A stretch of 64,000 bases of DNA, taken from NCBI GenBank assembly GCA_029449245.1, contig JANATF010000018.1, forward strand, positions 473,589 to 537,588. Reading direction: 5' to 3'. The notes below the pieces were generated by a model. It was not told where the DNA came from. It was given only the letters and a program-made list of their open reading frames with translations, and ran no database searches. Both the position numbers and the translations under genes were made by a program. This DNA is from Mortierella alpina. Lineage: Eukaryota; Mortierellomycota; Mortierellomycetes; Mortierellales; Mortierellaceae. Of the stretch, positions 8,761 to 19,097 are shown one piece after another (the stretch's first letter is position 1; each line of letters starts with the position of its first letter).

Positions 8761-11517
8761 ATGGACCCAATTCTTTCTGATTTGCCCCCCAAACCCATTG
8801 TTATCCAGCATGATGATCCCTTCGTAAACTCTTTCTGCCTAGCCACCATAGCTGCCGCGAGGGTCGAAAGAAGGGCAGCGGAGTATCGAGAAAGAAGGAC
8901 CAAGTTTCAACAGCAGGAAGATAACAGCAAATCGCTTTTATTCATATTCAAGGCACTCGCCACCAAAGGCCTCTCCTTGCGCGAGTTCCTATTTAAGAGT
9001 TTCAACTCCGAGCATGAAGAAATCAGGAGCAAGGTTAACCAATTTTGCGCCACTGATGGTCCTGCTGCGGTACTCCACCTTTGGGGGATGAAGTTGGAGG
9101 GTGGAAAGTACGACTCTAGCTTTGCTAAGGAGGCAATCGAAATCGTGGGCAAGCGCGTTCAGGCCGACCTCAAAAACGCCAGCAAGGACACCACTTTTCG
9201 GTTTCCAGCAAAGAAAGTGAGCCGTAAAAATGTAGAGGCATTCTCTCTGGACCGTATGAGGGCCTCGCTAGCGAACTCGGCTCCGAATCTTACACACCTT
9301 CTGAAGCTAATGACACCAACAACTGAAGAGAAAGGGCTCTGGAAGCCGTACCCAGAGAACAGGAGGCCGCGCGACATCGAGTCCACCGATCCGATACCTC
9401 CCAGGATGGCGCCTAGAGCAGCGTGGCTCTCAGTATCCAACCTGGACCCTGACTCGGATGAGGCACTTGAACTATCATCGGACTCCGGCTCGGACAGTGA
9501 CTTATTAAACATTCGATGGCATAGAGAGGAACAAGACTCAGAGTGGGAGGACGATGAACGCAAGCCGAGCCCGTCCCCGTTCGAAGATCAGCGCTCTTTT
9601 ATTGTAACCGTGGGGTGCATGCTGGTCTTTATGAAGAACCAGCAGTCAAATCGTCTACAAATGATGATTGGTAAGAAGCCTTGCCATTCATCAATGTAAT
9701 ATAGCATCTGGTCAGGGTTGTAGCTCTAATCATACTTTGACCTTCATTAGGATTATATCTTCGAGGACTGACAGCGCCAAAACGTCTGATTCATTTGTTA
9801 AGCAAGATGGGGTTAAGTGTCTCGTATCCCACCTCTACCGCATGTCTGAAGTCTTTGGCGCTGGACAAGATCAGAACGGTTCGGAGAGTCGCAAGGAAGA
9901 AACAAGTCTACTTCCTGTATGACAACTTTAACCGAAAGGTGACCCACCGCCACCAACGTACAGATAATCAGGACTTTTTTGAAAACGCAACCACAGGAAC
10001 GATCGTTGTGGGCGAACAGCTTGGCGAGGAACGGCTCCCTGACGATCCACCCGTTAAACCCAGCGTCACCAACGTTGCGATAAGCCGGAAGGATGCATTT
10101 CATTTCAATCATGTTTTTCGCTTCCATTTTTTCGACAACCTTCTCTTACAAGTTTCACCAGCTATTTAGATCGACATTCAAAATTCCAGCAATCAAGCAA
10201 CTCGTCCCAAAGCGGACGGAAGCTTACGAACTTGCGGCCATGGACATTGATCAGTCGACTGTAGGAGGGAACATCCAGGTTCTTGACAACATGCGCCAGA
10301 CGCTGAACTTATCCAAAGGTTATTTCAAGAATTTAAAGATGATCATTGCTGGTGATCATCTTACGATATCCAGAGTCCAATCCGCACAGAAACGCAATAT
10401 ATGCGAGGCCACATATTTCGACCAGATGCGGTGGGCAATCCCGGTATTACAACTATTCCATATGGAAATGCTTCTATGTTCGACCATCCTCAACACACAC
10501 TACGGGAGCGTTAATACTCCGGGGTCATTGGCGTACTTTATTCCAGTGCTTAAGCGTCGGACGCTGAACCGGGAGATGCCATGTTACTACACAGCTGACG
10601 AGTTCTTGAGGACCCTATTTCGAGCAATGTGCAGTCAGCTATGGCGAAAGAAGATGGAGACGTACGTCCGGGATCACGGTGAGATGTCGGACGAGACGAT
10701 GAAGCAGGAAATAAACATCACAATCCTTCAGCTTACCCTCCCAGGAGAAACGCTTTTCGACAATTTCTCCACCACAAACGCCAACGCCATGTTATTCATG
10801 CGCGATATGGCTGTATACCTTGAATTCTGTGCAGCCATCAAGTCAGGGGACATCGGACGTCTCGAGGAAATTTTGAAATGGATTACGATTATGTTTCAAG
10901 CTGGGAACCACAACAATTATGCTCTCGAGCTCTTGCGCTTCGGTTATTACGCGCAGCACAAGTGGGGAATAGCAAGGAAGGAGGCTGTCTTTTCATCGCT
11001 ACTGATGAATACGAAAGGGCTCAAAAATCATTGGCTTCCAAGCGATCTATATCAGGAGCACAACAACCTCCTGACAAAGTCCACCCACGCGACAGTCGGG
11101 AACAAGTGGTCCGCAATGAGCTATACCACCCCAAATATCCGTCTATTTCAAGAAGTCTCGTCCCAACTCGAGTCCGAGTTCAAGATGGCCAAAACCAGCT
11201 CATTTCACAGGTCTACGTCAACCGACAAAGATGCAACGCTCGTTTTGCGTTTGCTAGAAGAGCATCACATCCTCAGTGAAGCCAGCCATCCAAGCGAACA
11301 TCAAATCCACCCGTACGCTACAACGCAAGCACTCAATTTGGTGACCGAGGGTACCATAAAGCTTGTAGGTGGAGGCTACAGGAAGTTTATTGAGCGCATG
11401 GAGGAAGAAAACGCGGATGAGGCATTTGCAAAGCATAGGGACATAGAAAAACTCATGCGGCAACTCGATGAAGAAACCCAACAAGCACGAAATTCTTTGG
11501 ATACGGCCTTTGAATAA
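8761..11517 (+). CDS. DUF6589-like protein of the TIR element (three exons)
   Basis: Proposed model: 8761-9670, 9751-10112, 10162-11517, about 875 residues. Intron 1 is clear: donor GTAAGA, acceptor TTCATTAG. It joins NRLQMMIG to LYLRGLTAPKRLIHLLS, the RNxxxNxLQxxxGL...APKRVIxxLSxLG motif I associate with DUF6589. The second junction is uncertain: a 49-nt intron with weak donor GTTTTT restores the frame, but a 1-base indel near the T run at 10126-10133 would do so too. The last exon carries the rest of the family pattern: AGDHLTISRVQ, WAIPVLQLFHMEM, YLEFCAAIKSGDIGRLEE, FQAGNHNNYALELL, NHWLPSDLYQEHNN. DUF6589 has no function known to me. Its position in a TIR element with a helicase suggests a role in transposition, which is inference. 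Confidence 0.8.
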
Positions 11518-11523
11518 ACAAAT

Positions 11524-13311
11524 TTATTTCCTTGTCCTGAGGCGCTTGTTAAGACTGGTATCGAATGCCAAGAGGCTACTATCCATCGCCCGCTTTTCGG
11601 TTAAGTTTTCCTGTTGAATGGCCAAAGATACACTAGTACCTTCATGATCATGCTGGGCATCTGCATGTTGTCGATCCTGGTCCTGAAGCGGCATGTCTGC
11701 CATGACAGGGTTGTCGATCTCGTTGTTGTATTCCGCGAGCATGTCAGCAAGTCGTTGTTGCGAGCCTTGAACCAACTCTGACCAATAAATAATGTCACTT
11801 ATATCCTCGGCAGTAGTGACATCTCCAAACCTCGTCGAGAGCAAGTTGATGAACTTGTCATCCATAATGCACCTCGCTGTATAAAAGTCCGCATGCCTCC
11901 TCAGCTCCTGTAACTCGGTGTTCCTCCAAGATTGTATCCTCGTCTTGGTCTCAAGTTGCTGTTCAGGACGACGTAAACGTTTGAACGTTGGGGCTGGCCG
12001 CCGTGGAACAGGAATGCTAGTCCTCTGGTCGGAAGCCTTGCCTGACGCAGGGAGAGACACGTCACAGCGATCACAGCAGTCGGGAATCGCTTTGTGCTCA
12101 TTCCCGAAAGCATCGTTAAAAGATTTCCGGCGGCAATTACCCCAGTGGACCCAGTCTTGCAGATCGGCATCCATTGTCTTGAGGCGGTGGGTATCGGTCC
12201 GCGGATAGATCAAAATGCCAGAACCTTGGAGACTTGGATCGCGGGCAGCACGACCAAGCCGCTGTGCAAGGACAGTGATGTTCTTGGGGAGTCTGAACTG
12301 GACGACTCGAACAATGTCATTCATATCGCATCCCATTCCTGCAGCTTCAGTGGACAGCAACACGCGAATTTCGCCTCGTCTGAACTGCGCCATGTAAAGT
12401 TGCTTAGTATCTGTTGCTAGATCAGCGAAGTAGCAGCCTATTTGTTCATGACGAGGTGGCTGCAAGGCTAGTGCTTTTCTCGCCAGATAGCTGTAAGCCT
12501 TGTTCATCTCATCCAGTTTGTCGAAATATACGATTGTCTTCTTGAAATCCAAGAGAAATTCCAGTCCTGGGTACAAGGTGTCGTTGTTGTAGCACATTTG
12601 TACTTCATACTTGATATTTGGACGATCGGTATCGGCTTTTATGACGATGACATCCCCTGCGTAGCGAAGGCTTTCCTTCACATCCTCCAGAATTTGTCCA
12701 TGAAGTGTTGCCGATACCGCCACAAAAGCAACGCCAGGAGGGACCTTAGATCTCAGATCCCCAATCCGGCTGTACTGTGGCCTGAATTCCGGGCCCCACG
12801 TGCTGATGCAATGCGCCTCGTCGACAACTACAGCCTGGACTCGCGACCTCCAGCCGTCCTCGCTCCAGAGAAGCCCAAAACGCACATCGTTGAAGGCTGT
12901 TTCTGGAGACATAAAAACTGCTCGATACACTCCGCCAATAAGTTCTTCTTCGAGGTTGTCTGGTAATTGTCGGCCACTGTAAATGGGAATGCTGCTGATG
13001 CCCAAAGCCTCGAGTTTCTGGTGCTGTTCCTCCATTAATGCTACAAGCGGCGACATGATAACGATGATGCGCTTCTCCCATAAAATCAGCGGCAGGAAGT
13101 AAGCCAGGGTTTTGCCCCAACCACATCCTGCAATAAGGATGCAGTCCTCTCCACGGCCAATATGTTCAGCGACCTTCCGTTGTTCGGGCTTGGGAGTGTA
13201 TCCGAACACGCGCTCGCACAGCTCGTCTCCGTTGTCCGGATATGAAAGAATAGGAGGGGCACTTGGCAATTTATTGCGAGGCTCAAGGTTGAAACGTGAA
13301 TAGTGGCCCAT
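11524..13311 (-). CDS. RecQ-like DNA helicase of the TIR element
   Basis: Uninterrupted 595-residue frame starting at an ATG at 13311, 64 bp inside the right TIR. It has superfamily 2 motifs in order: Walker A AGCGWGKT (61-68), DEAHCISTWG (164-173), the SAT motif (200-202), STEAAGMGCDM, and motif VI QRLGRAAR. A Cys cluster follows (CRRKSF ... CCDRCD), like the RecQ zinc-binding domain, then a charged tail. It lacks an evident HRDC domain and is shorter than cellular RecQ proteins. It would unwind DNA 3'-5' using ATP. Its stop is 6 bp from the stop of the DUF6589-like gene. Telomere-linked RecQ helicases of fungi are an alternative affiliation, but the flanking TIRs and target duplication argue for a transposon cargo or transposition helicase. 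Confidence 0.9.
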   Translation of the reverse strand: MGHYSRFNLEPRNKLPSAPPILSYPDNGDELCERVFGYTPKPEQRKVAEHIGRGEDCILIAGCGWGKTLAYFLPLILWEKRIIVIMSPLVALMEEQHQKLEALGISSIPIYSGRQLPDNLEEELIGGVYRAVFMSPETAFNDVRFGLLWSEDGWRSRVQAVVVDEAHCISTWGPEFRPQYSRIGDLRSKVPPGVAFVAVSATLHGQILEDVKESLRYAGDVIVIKADTDRPNIKYEVQMCYNNDTLYPGLEFLLDFKKTIVYFDKLDEMNKAYSYLARKALALQPPRHEQIGCYFADLATDTKQLYMAQFRRGEIRVLLSTEAAGMGCDMNDIVRVVQFRLPKNITVLAQRLGRAARDPSLQGSGILIYPRTDTHRLKTMDADLQDWVHWGNCRRKSFNDAFGNEHKAIPDCCDRCDVSLPASGKASDQRTSIPVPRRPAPTFKRLRRPEQQLETKTRIQSWRNTELQELRRHADFYTARCIMDDKFINLLSTRFGDVTTAEDISDIIYWSELVQGSQQRLADMLAEYNNEIDNPVMADMPLQDQDRQHADAQHDHEGTSVSLAIQQENLTEKRAMDSSLLAFDTSLNKRLRTRK

Positions 13312-13375
13312 GTCGAACGATGTATAGAGATTAAAGGTTGAATGCAGGTGAACGAGGACGGCAATAAGCGCGCTC

Positions 13376-13512
13376 CCCTTAACAAGTTGCCTTTTTGGAT
13401 TTTACGGGTCGCTCTGCCGATAAGTCTAACAATTTTCCCAGACCCTCATTTCAGTGGAAGCAGGACTGCGAGTCCTGCCCCACGTAAAATGAAGGGGCTG
13501 GATGCGAGACTA
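13376..13512 (-). repeat. Right terminal inverted repeat (137 bp)
   Basis: Reverse complement of the left TIR without a mismatch. The hairpin is at 13460-13478. It lies 64 bp upstream of the helicase ATG and probably holds its promoter. Confidence 0.9.
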
Positions 13513-13521
13513 GCAGCAAAG
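13513..13521 (+). repeat. Target-site duplication, right copy
   Basis: GCAGCAAAG directly after the right TIR, matching 8498-8506. Confidence 0.85.
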
Positions 13522-13559
13522 TGGGTCGTTGTTGAGGGGTCAAAAGTGGGAGGGAATCA

Positions 13560-13998
13560 GATTCGCCCTCTCGACTGTCTTTCATTCTCCCCTCTTTCTT
13601 CTCTCCCTCATTCTTCTCTCTCCCTCTCCCTCCCATCCTCATCCCATCCTCATCCCATCCTCATCTCATCCTCATCTCATCCTTTCCCTCTCTCCACCAC
13701 TCCACCACTCCACCGTCTCCACCGTCTCCACCGTCTCTCCTCTTTCTCCGTCCTCCTCTCCTTCCTCTTCTGTCGTCCTCCTCGCCCGTCCTCTCCTGCC
13801 CCCGATCTCGCTGCTTGCCCCACCGCTTTGGCCACAACACTCTCCAATGAACTACATACTCGACTCTGCCTTCCTGCTGTCGCCTCATCGAACGTCTCTT
13901 TGATCCCTTCCACCCTCACCTGCGACACTCATTGCGACACTCGTTGCGACACTCTTGCAGCAAACTCTCTGCAGCAAACACTCTGCAGCAGCGTATCC
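13560..13998 (+). repeat. Pyrimidine-rich upstream region with short tandem repeats
   Basis: Leader of the RING gene. CATCCTCATC-type units (about 13636-13685), CCACCACT/CCACCGTCT units (13695-13738), then GCGACACTC (x3, 13922-13953) and CTGCAGCAAACACT-type repeats. C+T-rich tracts of this kind precede several genes in the window and probably mark core promoter or 5' UTR. Confidence 0.5.
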
Positions 13999-16232
13999 AT
14001 GGACCCTCAGGCTGTGCACCTGCCCAGGCCTCAGTGCTTCTGCGGCCTCATTGCGACCGCCATCTACCCGGATCCAGACTGCGACCACCCAGGACCAGGA
14101 GACTCGTCTTCATCTACCTGTGCCACCTATGCCTCTGCCGCCGACCTTCATCCCACACCCAGAGGCGACACCGTCTGGGCTGGCACAAGAGCGGGCTCGG
14201 GCTGGCCCATCCCGCCCTCGCCAAAAACAGAAGCACGCAGGAAAAGGTCGCAAGCGCAGGACGGGCAGCTGGCCTCCATCCTGCTCCGATCCAACTGGGT
14301 ATACGAATGCCACTTCACACCCAAGCAGGAGGGCAGCGTCGCTCCCGACCCGTGTTTAGATTGTCAAGACAAGCCTTTGATCGACACTCCCAAGCACACC
14401 ACTACTGCCACGGACGACGCCCTCAAGTCTGAAGAGGTGAGGGAAAATAGCCTATTTTCGATTATTGACTGCACGACCCCAGTACTCTAATCTCGTCGGT
14501 GACGGGTGCATGTGCTTGCTTGAGCCGTGAGAACTGATCGCTTTTGCTTTTGTCTCTTCTTCCATCGTAGCAACTCGACGAGCAAGTAGTATCTGCTGCG
14601 AACAACTGGAACGACGGATGGGATACCGTGCGCACAGGAACACTGGACGACTACTACAATCCAGAGAACGTGGACAGCACACAGTGGCCGACCTCGCTTG
14701 GGACACCCTCTGGCTGGGACAGGGCTGAATGTACTCGTGAAGACAGCAGCAGGGGCAAATATGTGGATCGGGAGCCCAAGCACGACCCCTGGGACCACGC
14801 ATTTTCAAGGTCCCCCGACGCCGAACCACAACTTGCATCCATGAGCCCAGCTTCACTCTCGTCTCCGCCCACTCAGCAGACTCGTTCCAACAGCGAACTC
14901 GGTGGTCCCCTTTCAAAAACTAGCCTGTCAAAGGAAAAACCGAATCCTATGGATGCCACAGCCAAAGCACACTCTGGGCAGAATGTTCTTGTCTGTGGTT
15001 TCCACATGCATGCGCTCGAATGGCACTGTATGCAGGCGCTCACTCACCAGGAGATATTGACGCTAGCACAGCGAGCCAACTGCCCCATCTTCAACCTGTC
15101 CATCACCCGTTGGCTGGATCAAGGGATCAACCACCTAGCGGTAGAGCCTTTTACACCTGTAAAGTGTTTCTGTGGGGATACCATGATTGTCACCACAGAG
15201 TTTCGGCATCTTGGAGCCAAGGAGGAGCGCTACGACCTCGCCTGCCCCAATAGATCGCGGTTTCTTGCCCGTCCCGAGCACGTCCGCACACGAGAGGATG
15301 AGGTAGCGGACGGACAGGACACCCTAGAGCCAAGGATAGGGATGCAAGCTCGCATGGAGAACGTCAATAGCTGCCCTGGAGACCAGGATCAGCCCAAACC
15401 TGGATGTTCTAGAGTACTGCCTCTCAAAGCGACGAAATACCGCCCACGCACCCATCCTGTTCACACAGTCATTGAAAATGACGAATGGCTCGATCGTATA
15501 CTCCTTCCCAACAAACCTACTCTGTCAAGCGAGGCGTATTTTCAAAAACGGCCCGAGGGTTGGGGTCAGAAACCAGCGTTGAAGAAAAAGACCTACCGAC
15601 ACCTTATCGATCACTCCACACAGGAACAAGCTAGACCCCGACCTCTCAAATGGGTGACCTTTTGCGACTGGAATGAGGAGCACGAACCACCTGTTCCTGT
15701 TCCTCATCAGAGTGGTGGAGACAGTGACGAGGACGAGGACGAGGGACTCTCGCTGTTGGACTGGAGCAATGACATGATTGCGAAACGGTTTTTGGACGAT
15801 GATGAATTTGATATCTGGGATGAACAGTGCTTGCGACGACTGGATGCAGTGGGATTCTTGGAGCTGCCCAAGAGCCTGTTGGACTTTGCAGGCGAGGAGG
15901 CTCTTGCGGATGCGTATGACTATGCGGAGAGTCTGGCACTGACGTATCAGGATGAGACTGACCACTTTCAGATGAGGATCCAGGAAATGAACGTGATCCT
16001 GGAAGAAGAAAAGGCGGCGCATGCGGTGGAGGTCAAGGCGGTGACGGAGATGGAGGCCAACTCGTTGGTGATGCCGAGAGTGAAATGCCGGATATGTTAC
16101 GAGAACACGATCACGCATGCGATCATTCCGTGCTACCACCTCATTACGTGCGGTGAGTGTGCGACCAAGATTGTGTGGTGTGTGCTTTGCCGAGCTCGCA
16201 AGACTGGCACGCAGCGTGTCTTTTGGGGATGA
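13999..16232 (+). CDS. RING-HC finger protein (two exons)
   Basis: Exons 13999-14436 and 14571-16232 (donor GTGAGG, acceptor TCGTAG, phase 0), 699 residues. The start is the first ATG after the pyrimidine-rich leader. A longer frame running back into the TIR is an artefact. The C-terminus (about 648-690) is a C3HC4 RING: CRIC, then CYH, CGEC and CVLC, at the extreme end as in many IAP/MUL1-type E3 ligases. Two separate CFCG motifs (about residues 12 and 330), each followed by further Cys, may be small zinc-binding modules. An acidic run (SDEDEDEG) and a helical stretch with Glu-rich sequence precede the RING. Likely E3 ubiquitin ligase; the substrate is unknown. Confidence 0.8.
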
Positions 16233-17072
16233 AGCGAGGGCGTGTCTGATGCTTGGATCCCCCCCCCCCGCCTTTGTGTGAATGCTACGATGTTGCTAGT
16301 GCTGGTGGTAGAGGAGAGATCCCATCGCGCTACCCACTATCATGATTATTACATAAAGAACGAGTTTGTCGCTGCAGCAAAGGGTCTGTCTTGATAAAGC
16401 AAGAACGAGGACATGGCATATGCCACAGAGTGGTATGAGATTCTTGCACTCTGTTGAGCCATATGTCAGAAGAGGCGATGCTTGGGAGAGAGAGATGAAG
16501 CTGTTGCATGGATATGAGGAGATGGAGGATGGCAGGCGACTTGAGGCTGCCACAGGAGGGCGAGCATGCAACACAAAGAACGCATTTGTCCAAAATATCG
16601 GTGCTCTTTGTTTGAGTTTGGTCTCCACGCGTCGAGGACTGGTCTGCTCTCTGCGCTGTGGCCCCAGGGCGATGCCTTTTGTTTTGTGTTCCTCGAGACA
16701 GCGCCCGGAAGGATACTGAAGGACACCACGGAGGATGGACTTGGACTGTCGGCAACAGGCGCGTGGGATGAGCAGAGGGTGTGCCACCAGTATGCCGCCA
16801 GCGGTGTTGCGCGACAGACTGGCAAACTTTTAGATGCGTGGATAACCCTATTATTACACCAGTGTTGCACTGCTGCAACGCAATCAGCCGCTGCCTGCCA
16901 CTGATTAAAAGACTGCCCACCTCCGATGCCTCTGTGTGTTCCACACTTTTCCTTTTCTTTCTCTCTCGACACACACCCTCGGCACACGCTCGCCGTGCAC
17001 TCGTGCACTCCCCCGCTGCCATACAGACACATCCACCAGTCCACCGCTGTCGTGCCCACCCCTCAGCGCAGC
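16233..17072. other. Intergenic region between RING and F-box genes
   Basis: 840 bp. It begins with a C run (16260-16269). Long frames exist on both strands here but have no domain-like pattern and overlap the F-box gene leader. From 16920 the sequence turns CT-rich with CACACA-like stretches, typical of a 5' leader. Confidence 0.5.
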
Positions 17073-19097
17073 ATGGACCCACCACGCACACGGCACTCGT
17101 CCCGCCTTGCCAGCAAAGAGCGGCTCAAGGGACAAGAAGCTGAGAACGCCACCGCCCATGCCCTGCCCAACACCGTCTCCGCCCCTCCGTCCAAGGCCGC
17201 AGGTCCTTCTCCGCTCCAAAATAGCAACAGCAACAGCAACAGCAACAGCAAGAGCAACAGCAAGAGCAACAGCAAGAGCAACAGCAAGAGCAGGAGCAAG
17301 AGCAAGGAAAAGCGCAAGGACGTCACAACAGCTCCAGCAAGGACACCCCATGCACAAGTAAGCAAGGGCATCAAAAAGCCAAAAACTCTGAGCGCATCTC
17401 AAGCACCCAAGACCAGCAGCACCACGGATCCACAAAAGCACAAGGCGGCTAAGAAAGCCAAGGCAACCAAAAAAAAGAGACCACACCCCGAGGACCAGAA
17501 GGACCCTCTAGATGCTAGTCCCAAGAAGAAGCGACGCAGCCAGCCCAAGAAACCTGGCGTTTCTGAAGCGCAACCTATGGACGTGGACGAACAGCAGCAG
17601 CAACCCGAAGCCTTGACTCTGCCCAGAGTCCCACCGAGTCCCATCAACCCCGCAGACCCTTGCGAGCGACTGCCCACAGAGCTGTGGCACCATATTCTCA
17701 GTTTCTTGCCACTCTCCCAGGCTGCCACCACTTCACTGGTCTGCAAGACCTGGCTCGACGGCGCGCTCGCCTGGCCAAAGTGGCGACATCTCTGCGAAGA
17801 TTTGAAACTCGGGAGCCCGAAGCGCAAATTCAAGACGTACATGTCGATCGTCTGTCTGCACTCGTGCTATATCTGCGACCTGTGCTTCTCGTACTCGACT
17901 GGCTTTCGAACATCCTATGGGTCGCAGATCCCACTGCCTGTCGATATCGTCGTGAAGCGCCTCGACTGGGAGAAGGATCTTGAGAAGGCCGAGACTGTTG
18001 AGAACGCGGAAAGCGCTAAAGCTGCTCCTCAGACGACGGATGGTGGTCCAACTCGGAATGTCAACAGTGGTGCAGAGCAGACTGAACCGGTTGTTTCAAG
18101 CGAGCCACCTCCACCTCAGCAACAGAGTGAGCCAGCCCTGTCAAACCGGCCTTCTTCGCCTCTGGAACAGTCCAAGCCAGCCTCTTCAAGCCTACCCTCG
18201 CCTCCACCTGCAAGGCTGCAGCAAAATCATTCGGTAGACAGCCGTCACTTCCAGCGCGAGCAGGTTCACACCACTCAACCCGAGCAGGTTCACACAAGTC
18301 AGCTCCAGCAGCTTCAAACCAGTCAACCCGAGCAAGCTCAAGCCAGTCAGCCCGATCAGGTCAGCCAAATTCATATCCCCGAAGGTGTTCTTGACGCTGG
18401 CGTCGCAGAGCAGATGAGGCAAGCCATCTCGCAGTTGATCATGGCATCGAAGCTGTCTCAGGAGCTTGCGGCAGACTTTCGTGCTAAGGTCAAGACCAGT
18501 ACTGTGGTGCCGGAAAAAAATCCCATGGCCGCACCGCAAGCAGATGCCACTGCCAATAACGAAACTACCGTCACCAAGACTCAAGAGCCCCCCACTCCGG
18601 TTGCACCAGCTAAACCACCCCAGCCGGTTGAGCGATGGAACTTGTGCCACCCGTGCCGTTTGCAGCACTACAGAAATCACCCTCAGCCCACTCGGCCGGT
18701 GTACGACATGCATAGTGGAAGAACAAACGAGAAAAGGAAGAAACTTGTACGGATGTGCAAGACGCGTGCTCTATGCAGGTACGGTCTCTCTACCTCCGAC
18801 ATCCGCGACCTGGATTACGTTGAGCGCCGCAATCCTCACCATCGCTCCTGGAACCCGATGATGCTGTACAACATCCGCGATCTGCAAAAGAGAGCCTTGG
18901 CTGTCCATGGTGGCTGGGTGGGCGTCGACGCGTTCAAGAACGGTGTCAACAAGAAACGCAGGACGGCCTTCAATGCTAGGTTGGCGTTGTGGAAACTGCC
19001 ATCTAAATCAAAGAAGAAAGGCGCCCACGATCCTGAGAACGTTGAAGAGGATGACACTATGGCCGCAGACGATATTTCTCCTGCTCTCCTCGCTTGA
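17073..19097 (+). CDS. F-box protein with Ser/Lys-Asn repeats and an XPA-like C-terminal region
   Basis: 674 residues in one exon from the ATG at 17073. A basic, low-complexity N-terminus includes SNSNSKSNSK (coded by AGCAAC/AGCAAG hexamers at 17222-17295) and KKKRR-type nuclear signals. The F-box is at about 195-240: CERLPTELWHHILSFLPL...SLVCKTW. A central Gln/Ser/Pro-rich linker has EQVHTSQ and related repeats. The C-terminal part has CHPCRLQHY, then a block of the form LCRYGLSTSDIRDL...RRNPHHR...MMLYNIRDLQKRAL...HGGW. That last block resembles the F-box-associated XPA-like fold of fungal F-box proteins (inference). It would be a Skp1-Cullin-F-box substrate adaptor, probably nuclear. Confidence 0.8.
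   Translation: MDPPRTRHSSRLASKERLKGQEAENATAHALPNTVSAPPSKAAGPSPLQNSNSNSNSNSKSNSKSNSKSNSKSRSKSKEKRKDVTTAPARTPHAQVSKGIKKPKTLSASQAPKTSSTTDPQKHKAAKKAKATKKKRPHPEDQKDPLDASPKKKRRSQPKKPGVSEAQPMDVDEQQQQPEALTLPRVPPSPINPADPCERLPTELWHHILSFLPLSQAATTSLVCKTWLDGALAWPKWRHLCEDLKLGSPKRKFKTYMSIVCLHSCYICDLCFSYSTGFRTSYGSQIPLPVDIVVKRLDWEKDLEKAETVENAESAKAAPQTTDGGPTRNVNSGAEQTEPVVSSEPPPPQQQSEPALSNRPSSPLEQSKPASSSLPSPPPARLQQNHSVDSRHFQREQVHTTQPEQVHTSQLQQLQTSQPEQAQASQPDQVSQIHIPEGVLDAGVAEQMRQAISQLIMASKLSQELAADFRAKVKTSTVVPEKNPMAAPQADATANNETTVTKTQEPPTPVAPAKPPQPVERWNLCHPCRLQHYRNHPQPTRPVYDMHSGRTNEKRKKLVRMCKTRALCRYGLSTSDIRDLDYVERRNPHHRSWNPMMLYNIRDLQKRALAVHGGWVGVDAFKNGVNKKRRTAFNARLALWKLPSKSKKKGAHDPENVEEDDTMAADDISPALLA
17222..17306 (+). 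repeat. Hexanucleotide repeat AGCAAC/AGCAAG in coding sequence
   Basis: About 12 in-frame hexamer units coding Ser-Asn / Ser-Lys dipeptides within the F-box gene. Confidence 0.85.

Larger units (their letters stand above)
8507..13512. mobile_element. 5.0-kb TIR element carrying DUF6589-like and RecQ-like helicase genes
   Basis: The two ends are perfect 137-bp inverted repeats (8507-8643 and 13376-13512) starting TAGTCTCGCATCC. Immediately outside both ends is the same direct repeat GCAGCAAAG (8498-8506 and 13513-13521); counting ambiguous edge bases the shared word is 11 bp. Inside are two convergent genes that fill the element: a three-exon DUF6589-like gene (+) and a RecQ-like helicase gene (-), with stop codons 6 bp apart. 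Long TIRs and a 9-11 bp duplication resemble Mutator-like DNA transposons, but neither protein is a MULE transposase I recognise. Identical TIRs and intact helicase frame indicate recent movement. Confidence 0.88.

Noticed and set aside
11524-13311. Telomere-linked helicase marking a chromosome end
   Set aside because: No telomeric repeats nearby; the gene is inside a TIR-bounded unit with a target duplication.
8507-13512. Helitron (rolling-circle element) because of the helicase
   Set aside because: No Rep domain, and it has long TIRs and a target duplication, which Helitrons lack.
13342-13998. N-terminal extension of the RING gene back into the right TIR
   Set aside because: Translates the TIR and pyrimidine repeats; the ATG at 13999 is the natural start.
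16330-17091. 253-residue minus-strand frame
   Set aside because: Composition is erratic and it overlaps the F-box gene leader; no domain.
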